Assembly: GCF_900100345.1 (NCBI RefSeq)
Contig: NZ_FMTT01000026.1
Location: 1 to 64,000, forward strand
Length of the DNA stretch: 64,000 bases
Direction of reading: 5' to 3'
DNA from: Paenibacillus tianmuensis
GTDB taxonomy: Bacteria; Bacillota; Bacilli; Paenibacillales; NBRC-103111
Positions 60,598 to 64,000 of the stretch are shown here, piece after piece. A model generated the notes under the pieces. It did no database searches, was not told where the DNA came from, and worked only from the letters and a program-made list of their open reading frames with translations. The position numbers and the translations under genes were made by a program. Numbering within the stretch: the stretch's first letter is position 1; each line of letters opens with the position of its first letter.

Positions 60598-62118
60598 TTA
60601 CATTTGGGTATGTCCCCAAGTGACTTCGCCTTCGTCCTGCCCGTTCACCGGCCACCAGCGGAAGCCGTCTTCGGCAACGAGCTGCTGCCCCTGCTCCGGT
60701 CCCCAAGTGCCTGCCGTGTACAGGTGCAAATCGTCCGTACGCTCGCCCCAGGCGGAGGCGATTTTGTCGACATATTTCCATGCCAGCGCGACCTCGTCCC
60801 AACGGGTGAAGTACGTGGAATCCCCGCGAGCGGCGTCGTAGAGCAGCCGTTCGTACGCTTCCGGCGTGTTCAGCCCGACCTGGCCGCTCTGGCAGAAATC
60901 CATCGCGACCGGAACGATCGTTCCTTCCGATCCCGGCTGTTTGGCGTTCATTTTGAAGTAAATGCCTTCCATCGGATTGACGCGGAACACGAGCAGGTTC
61001 GGTTCCAGCTTATGCTTGCGCGACAAGTAAACGTTGTTCGGCACGTTCTTGAACTCGACGACCACTTCCGTCGTTTTCACCGGCAATCGTTTTCCCGTCC
61101 GGATATAGAACGGGACGCCGGCCCAGCGGAAGTTGTCCACGAAGACGCGGGCGGCGAAATACGTTTCCGTCGTCGACTCCGGATTGACCTTGTCTTCGTC
61201 ACGGTAGCCGCGAATCTGCTCGCCTTTGATATTGCCGACGGTGTACTGTCCGCGCACCGTGTTGGCCCGCACCTCTGACGCTGTCTGGAAGCCGCGCAGA
61301 CTGCGGAATACCTTCACCTTCTCGTCGCGGATATCCTCCGGATGCATCCGGCTCGGAGGCTCCATCGCCATGATGGCCAGCATCTGCAGCATATGGTTTT
61401 GTCCCATATCGCGCAGCGCGCCCGAATGCTCGTAATAGCCGCCGCGTTCTTCCACGCCTACGGTTTCGCTCAGCGTGATTTGAATGTTGGCGATGTACTT
61501 ATTGTTCCACAGCGGCTCGAAAAAGGCGTTCGCGAACCGGACGACGTTGATGTTCTGCACCATTTCCTTGCCGAGGTAATGGTCGATGCGGTAAACGTCC
61601 TGCTCTTCGAACACCTTGCGGATTTCGGCGTTCAGCTTCTCTGCGGACGGAAGATCATAGCCGAACGGCTTCTCGATCACAAGCCGGTGCCAGCCGGCCC
61701 CTTCCAACAATCCGCCCGCCTTGAGATTGTGCGACACATTGCCGAACAGCTCCGGCGCCAAGGCCAAGTAAAACAACCGGTTGCCGCCGATGTCGAACTT
61801 GACGTCGAGCCGGTCGGTCAGCTCGCGGAGCTGCCGGAAGCCGTCAACGTTATTAATGTCCAGCGACATGTATTCAAAATGCTCGGCAAACGCATCCCAT
61901 TGCTCGTCCTTCGTCACGTTATAGCGCGCGAATTCTTGAATCGATTCGTAGACGTCGTCGCGGAACTGGTCGTTCGTGCGCGAACGTCGCGCGAGGCCGA
62001 TTACCGCAAATCGGTCGCCCAGCTTGCGCTCACGGTACAGGCTGTAAAACGCCGGGAATAACTTGCGCCGGGCCAAGTCCCCGGTCGCTCCGAAAATCAA
62101 AAACACGGCACTCGTCAT
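60598..62118 (-). CDS. zwf: Glucose-6-phosphate 1-dehydrogenase
   Basis: 506 residues. FGATGDLARRKLFPAFYSL binds NADP, RIDHYLGKEMVQNI is the substrate site with catalytic His and Lys, and GYRDEDKVNPESTTETYFAA is a conserved block. First enzyme of the pentose phosphate pathway; supplies NADPH. Monocistronic here: promoter at 62200-62228, terminator at 60536. Confidence 0.97.
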   Translation of the reverse strand: MTSAVFLIFGATGDLARRKLFPAFYSLYRERKLGDRFAVIGLARRSRTNDQFRDDVYESIQEFARYNVTKDEQWDAFAEHFEYMSLDINNVDGFRQLRELTDRLDVKFDIGGNRLFYLALAPELFGNVSHNLKAGGLLEGAGWHRLVIEKPFGYDLPSAEKLNAEIRKVFEEQDVYRIDHYLGKEMVQNINVVRFANAFFEPLWNNKYIANIQITLSETVGVEERGGYYEHSGALRDMGQNHMLQMLAIMAMEPPSRMHPEDIRDEKVKVFRSLRGFQTASEVRANTVRGQYTVGNIKGEQIRGYRDEDKVNPESTTETYFAARVFVDNFRWAGVPFYIRTGKRLPVKTTEVVVEFKNVPNNVYLSRKHKLEPNLLVFRVNPMEGIYFKMNAKQPGSEGTIVPVAMDFCQSGQVGLNTPEAYERLLYDAARGDSTYFTRWDEVALAWKYVDKIASAWGERTDDLHLYTAGTWGPEQGQQLVAEDGFRWWPVNGQDEGEVTWGHTQM

Positions 62119-62199
62119 GGCTTCAGGTCCTCGTTCTTTCTATAGAGAATAGGAGATAAGGAACGACAATTGTTTCCTGTCCGTTCCCTTTACCCCTTT

Positions 62200-62228
62200 A
62201 GCATATCGAAAACCGTCGAGAGATTCAA
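62200..62228 (-). promoter_or_regulatory. Promoter of zwf
   Basis: TTGAAT (62228-62223) and TATGCT (62205-62200) on the minus strand with a 17-base spacer. Confidence 0.6.
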
Positions 62229-62354
62229 TACTCTGTCGCATGCAAGCGCGTTCACGGAAAATAGGCATGCGCATACGGGACATTTGTCCCGTACAACCGG
62301 CACAAATGCCGCATAGTCTGAAGTGTAGAAATCAACTTCGGAGGTGACCCTCGC

Positions 62355-62720
62355 GTGAGACCGATTTATCCGATTAACGAAGAACAATGCAGGCCGTATT
62401 ACGGCCAACCGGTTTTCATTATATTGAAAGACGATACGGAGCTTGTCGGCACGCTCAGCCGGTTGGACAATGGAAAGATCTATTTAAACGAGACGGCGGC
62501 CGGCATTCAATCGAATGCAAACGCACCCGCCAAAAGTAAACAGACCAGAGCAAAGAGCAGCAGTCTGGGAAAAGCCCGCGCCCAAACGAAAAAATCCGAC
62601 AAGCCGAGAACAACCGCCGCGAACGAAGCGTTCCCCACGCCTTATCCGGATTCCGGGCTGTTCGGCGCCCCCTTTGCATTGGACATCGCCAGTATCGGGG
62701 CCTTGATCGTGCCCAGCTAA
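62355..62720 (+). CDS. Hypothetical Sm-like-fold protein, 121 residues
   Basis: GTG start behind GGAGGTG. The N-terminal 50 residues (GQPVFIILKDDTELVGTLSR followed by LDNGKIYLNE) are a short beta-barrel resembling LSm/Hfq-like sheets, as in conserved Bacillus hypothetical proteins. A lysine- and alanine-rich disordered linker follows, then a hydrophobic C-terminus (FGAPFALDIASIGALIVPS). Function unknown. Confidence 0.65.
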   Translation: MRPIYPINEEQCRPYYGQPVFIILKDDTELVGTLSRLDNGKIYLNETAAGIQSNANAPAKSKQTRAKSSSLGKARAQTKKSDKPRTTAANEAFPTPYPDSGLFGAPFALDIASIGALIVPS

Positions 62721-62756
62721 CGCGGTCGAACAACGGCCCGCCTGCGCAGCGCAATA

Positions 62757-62799
62757 GCACCAAGGCTTTCGCCGCCATCGCGCGGGAGAGCCTTGGTGC
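62757..62799. terminator. Terminator between converging genes
   Basis: GCACCAAGGCT (62757-62767) pairs with AGCCTTGGTGC (62789-62799). Converging genes share it; no long T tract. Confidence 0.6.
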
Positions 62800-62820
62800 C
62801 GGTGTCGGCAGCATCTGTGG

Positions 62821-63267
62821 CTAGCCCAGCCGCTTCATCATCATATAGCAGCGAAGCCTGGCGTCATAGTGAACCGTATCGTAGCCTTTCCGTACATAAA
62901 AAGTCTGTGCTTGCGTATTCGCCTCGTCTACCCATAGAACCACTTCGCGGCATCCCCGTTCCCCCGCCGTACGCTCCGCCCGACGCATCAAGCGCGCGCC
63001 GATACCGCGGCTCTGAAACTTCGGATTCACCGCCAGCATATCGACAGACAGTCGCTTATCCCGATCCACGCGCAGCGCAATAAATCCGACCGGCAAGCGT
63101 CCGGCCGCGGTATCGACGTAAGTGACACAGGATTTGAGCCGTTTGAGAATATCCGTACGGCTCACGCGAAGATCGGGTACCGTCTGACGCGCAAAGGGAA
63201 GGAGCAGCTTTTCCACCAATCCGTATAAAATGCCGTCGTCCTGCTTGGGAATGCGTTTGCGGAGCAT
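62821..63267 (-). CDS. GNAT acetyltransferase
   Basis: About 148 residues. Acetyl-CoA loop FQSRGIGARLMRRAERTAGE (Q/R-x-x-G-x-G/A) near residue 88, then VVLWVDEANTQAQTFYVRKG and a C-terminal strand. The ATG at 63267 is preferred because AGAAAGGCGG stands nine bases upstream; the start at 63291 has no site. Substrate unknown. Confidence 0.85.
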   Translation of the reverse strand: MLRKRIPKQDDGILYGLVEKLLLPFARQTVPDLRVSRTDILKRLKSCVTYVDTAAGRLPVGFIALRVDRDKRLSVDMLAVNPKFQSRGIGARLMRRAERTAGERGCREVVLWVDEANTQAQTFYVRKGYDTVHYDARLRCYMMMKRLG

Positions 63268-63373
63268 GGCTAAAACCGCCTTTCTGCGCATAAAGTTTAA
63301 GTACTTTATCGTATGATAGGCGGTGGCGGAACGTTAAGAAGAAATGAGTACGAGGCGAAAAAAAACAGGCCGG

Positions 63374-63463
63374 TTACTTTTTGTATTTTTTGCCGACAAA
63401 CATCATAAACAGCACGCTGACAAGCAAAACGGCAGCGATGACGATCCATTGAACCCAATTCAT
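63374..63463 (-). CDS. Very small single-helix membrane protein, 29 residues
   Basis: MNWVQWIVIAAVLLVSVLFM ends in the basic tail MFVGKKYKK. AAAGGAG lies 13 bases upstream. One membrane helix with a basic C-terminus. Function unknown; similar in design to the other tiny peptide at 15956. Confidence 0.5.
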   Translation of the reverse strand: MNWVQWIVIAAVLLVSVLFMMFVGKKYKK

Positions 63464-63545
63464 GTGCTGACGCGAGCTCCTTTTACAGGTTTTGGTTGAT
63501 AAATCATCATACTTCATCCTTTTGCAGCCTGTCAAGCGCGATCCG

Positions 63546-63574
63546 TTTACGGAAGGAATGTCTTCCGCTATAAT
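63546..63574 (+). promoter_or_regulatory. Promoter of the right-edge gene
   Basis: TTTACG (63546-63551), 17-base spacer, TATAAT (63569-63574). Confidence 0.7.
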
Positions 63575-63613
63575 GTAAAGAAAAACGTTCCATTGACAGT
63601 GAGGTGATCGGGC

Positions 63614-64000
63614 ATGATCGCTCCAATTCAGAGCGTGATTCGTTCGTATCGAATTCATAAGCAGTGGTTTGCCTTGGAAGACCAGCGCAGAAGACAAGAA
63701 GACGTAGCAGGCACACGTTACCGCGGACGACCGCAGAAAGGAACGGGACAACCCTCCTATGCGTTCGACCGCTTTGCGGAACGGGCGGCGGGGGATGCCA
63801 GAACCATCGTCACGGCAGCAGGCGCCTTGAAACAAACGGCGGAGAACGCCAGGGCCGCCCTGCAAAGCAACGGCGCATCGCTCCGGCTGGTGGAGGGACT
63901 TGTCGACGGCTACAACGAACTGGCGAACGCCTTGTCCGAAGCCGGCGTCCTTCTGCGGCCCGCATGGAGAAAACAGGGGATCGGCGCCCCTGCCGAGGAA
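63614..64000 (+). CDS. Hypothetical helical protein, partial (runs off right edge)
   Basis: 129 codons from an ATG at 63614 behind GAGGTGATC with no stop. It begins MIAPIQSVIRSYRIHKQWFA and continues with charged helices, AFDRFAERAAGDARTIVTAA and VEGLVDGYNELANALSEAG. The last block resembles coiled segments of flagellar hook proteins such as FliD, but that is not enough to name it. Promoter at 63546-63574. Confidence 0.7.
   Translation, partial: MIAPIQSVIRSYRIHKQWFALEDQRRRQEDVAGTRYRGRPQKGTGQPSYAFDRFAERAAGDARTIVTAAGALKQTAENARAALQSNGASLRLVEGLVDGYNELANALSEAGVLLRPAWRKQGIGAPAEE

Noticed and set aside
1-64000. tRNA or rRNA genes
   Set aside because: No cloverleaf-like GTTCGAnTC pattern with matching acceptor stem and no 16S/23S blocks were seen.

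Overview
The window reads as chromosomal DNA of an endospore-forming Firmicute, most likely Paenibacillus or a close relative. The evidence is the number of spore genes (two alpha/beta SASPs, sspI, YlbJ, YunB, a YheC/YheD-type coat-associated ATP-grasp protein), Bacillus-type neighbourhoods (yutD-lipA-yunA-yunB; ktr-ysgA-sspI), a tryptophan T-box, AAGGAGG-type ribosome binding sites and an AimR/Alo-like peptide quorum-sensing pair. Most of it is GC-rich core genome. Two stretches are AT-richer and look accessory: about 1-740 and about 42.3-47.0 kb. No tRNA, rRNA or CRISPR array was seen.

Layout. 0-0.7 kb: left-truncated IS5-family element inserted in a broken tniQ-like gene, followed by repeats that may mark an old transposon end. 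0.7-6.2 kb: heterodimeric ABC exporter (YheI/YheH type), a small hypothetical gene and yfhP. 6.3-14 kb: two near-identical SASPs in opposite orientation, trpS under a Trp T-box, an aldose epimerase-like gene, a GNAT acetyltransferase, small hypotheticals and an M3 oligopeptidase. 14-22 kb: yycC, a DUF2225 protein, truncated haemoglobin, ylbJ, glgP, a PilZ protein and nadK. 22-28.6 kb: yutD, lipA, larB, a split larC, yunA and yunB. 28.8-33.7 kb: zinc/cadmium-type P-type ATPase with an ArsR regulator and a YcdB/YcdC-type protein. 34-41.6 kb: oligopeptide-binding lipoprotein, FAD monooxygenase, a decayed DmpA-type peptidase, M29 aminopeptidase, the HTH-TPR receptor with its overlapping peptide gene, and a solo ABC ATPase. 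41.7-47 kb: P-loop kinase, UvrD-like helicase, pentapeptide-repeat protein, IS4 remnant and an EF-Tu-domain-like small protein. 47-54 kb: ysgA, ktrA/C, sspI, a LacI regulator, a phosphopantetheinyl transferase, a two-component system and yheC/D. 54.3-64 kb: response regulator-histidine kinase-BcrC operon, prfC, metallophosphoesterase, zwf, a GNAT protein, tiny membrane proteins, and a gene running off the right edge.

The most notable points are: (1) the receptor gene at 39357-40580, which overlaps by four bases a 42-residue secreted-peptide gene, the architecture of RRNPP quorum-sensing systems; (2) larC divided into two convergent genes on opposite strands, the N-terminal half ending in six 13-residue histidine-rich repeats; (3) a LacI-family gene whose full HTH is reached only through an apparent ATC start codon; and (4) the IS5/tniQ junction at the left edge, with a hairpin that captures the transposase start codon.
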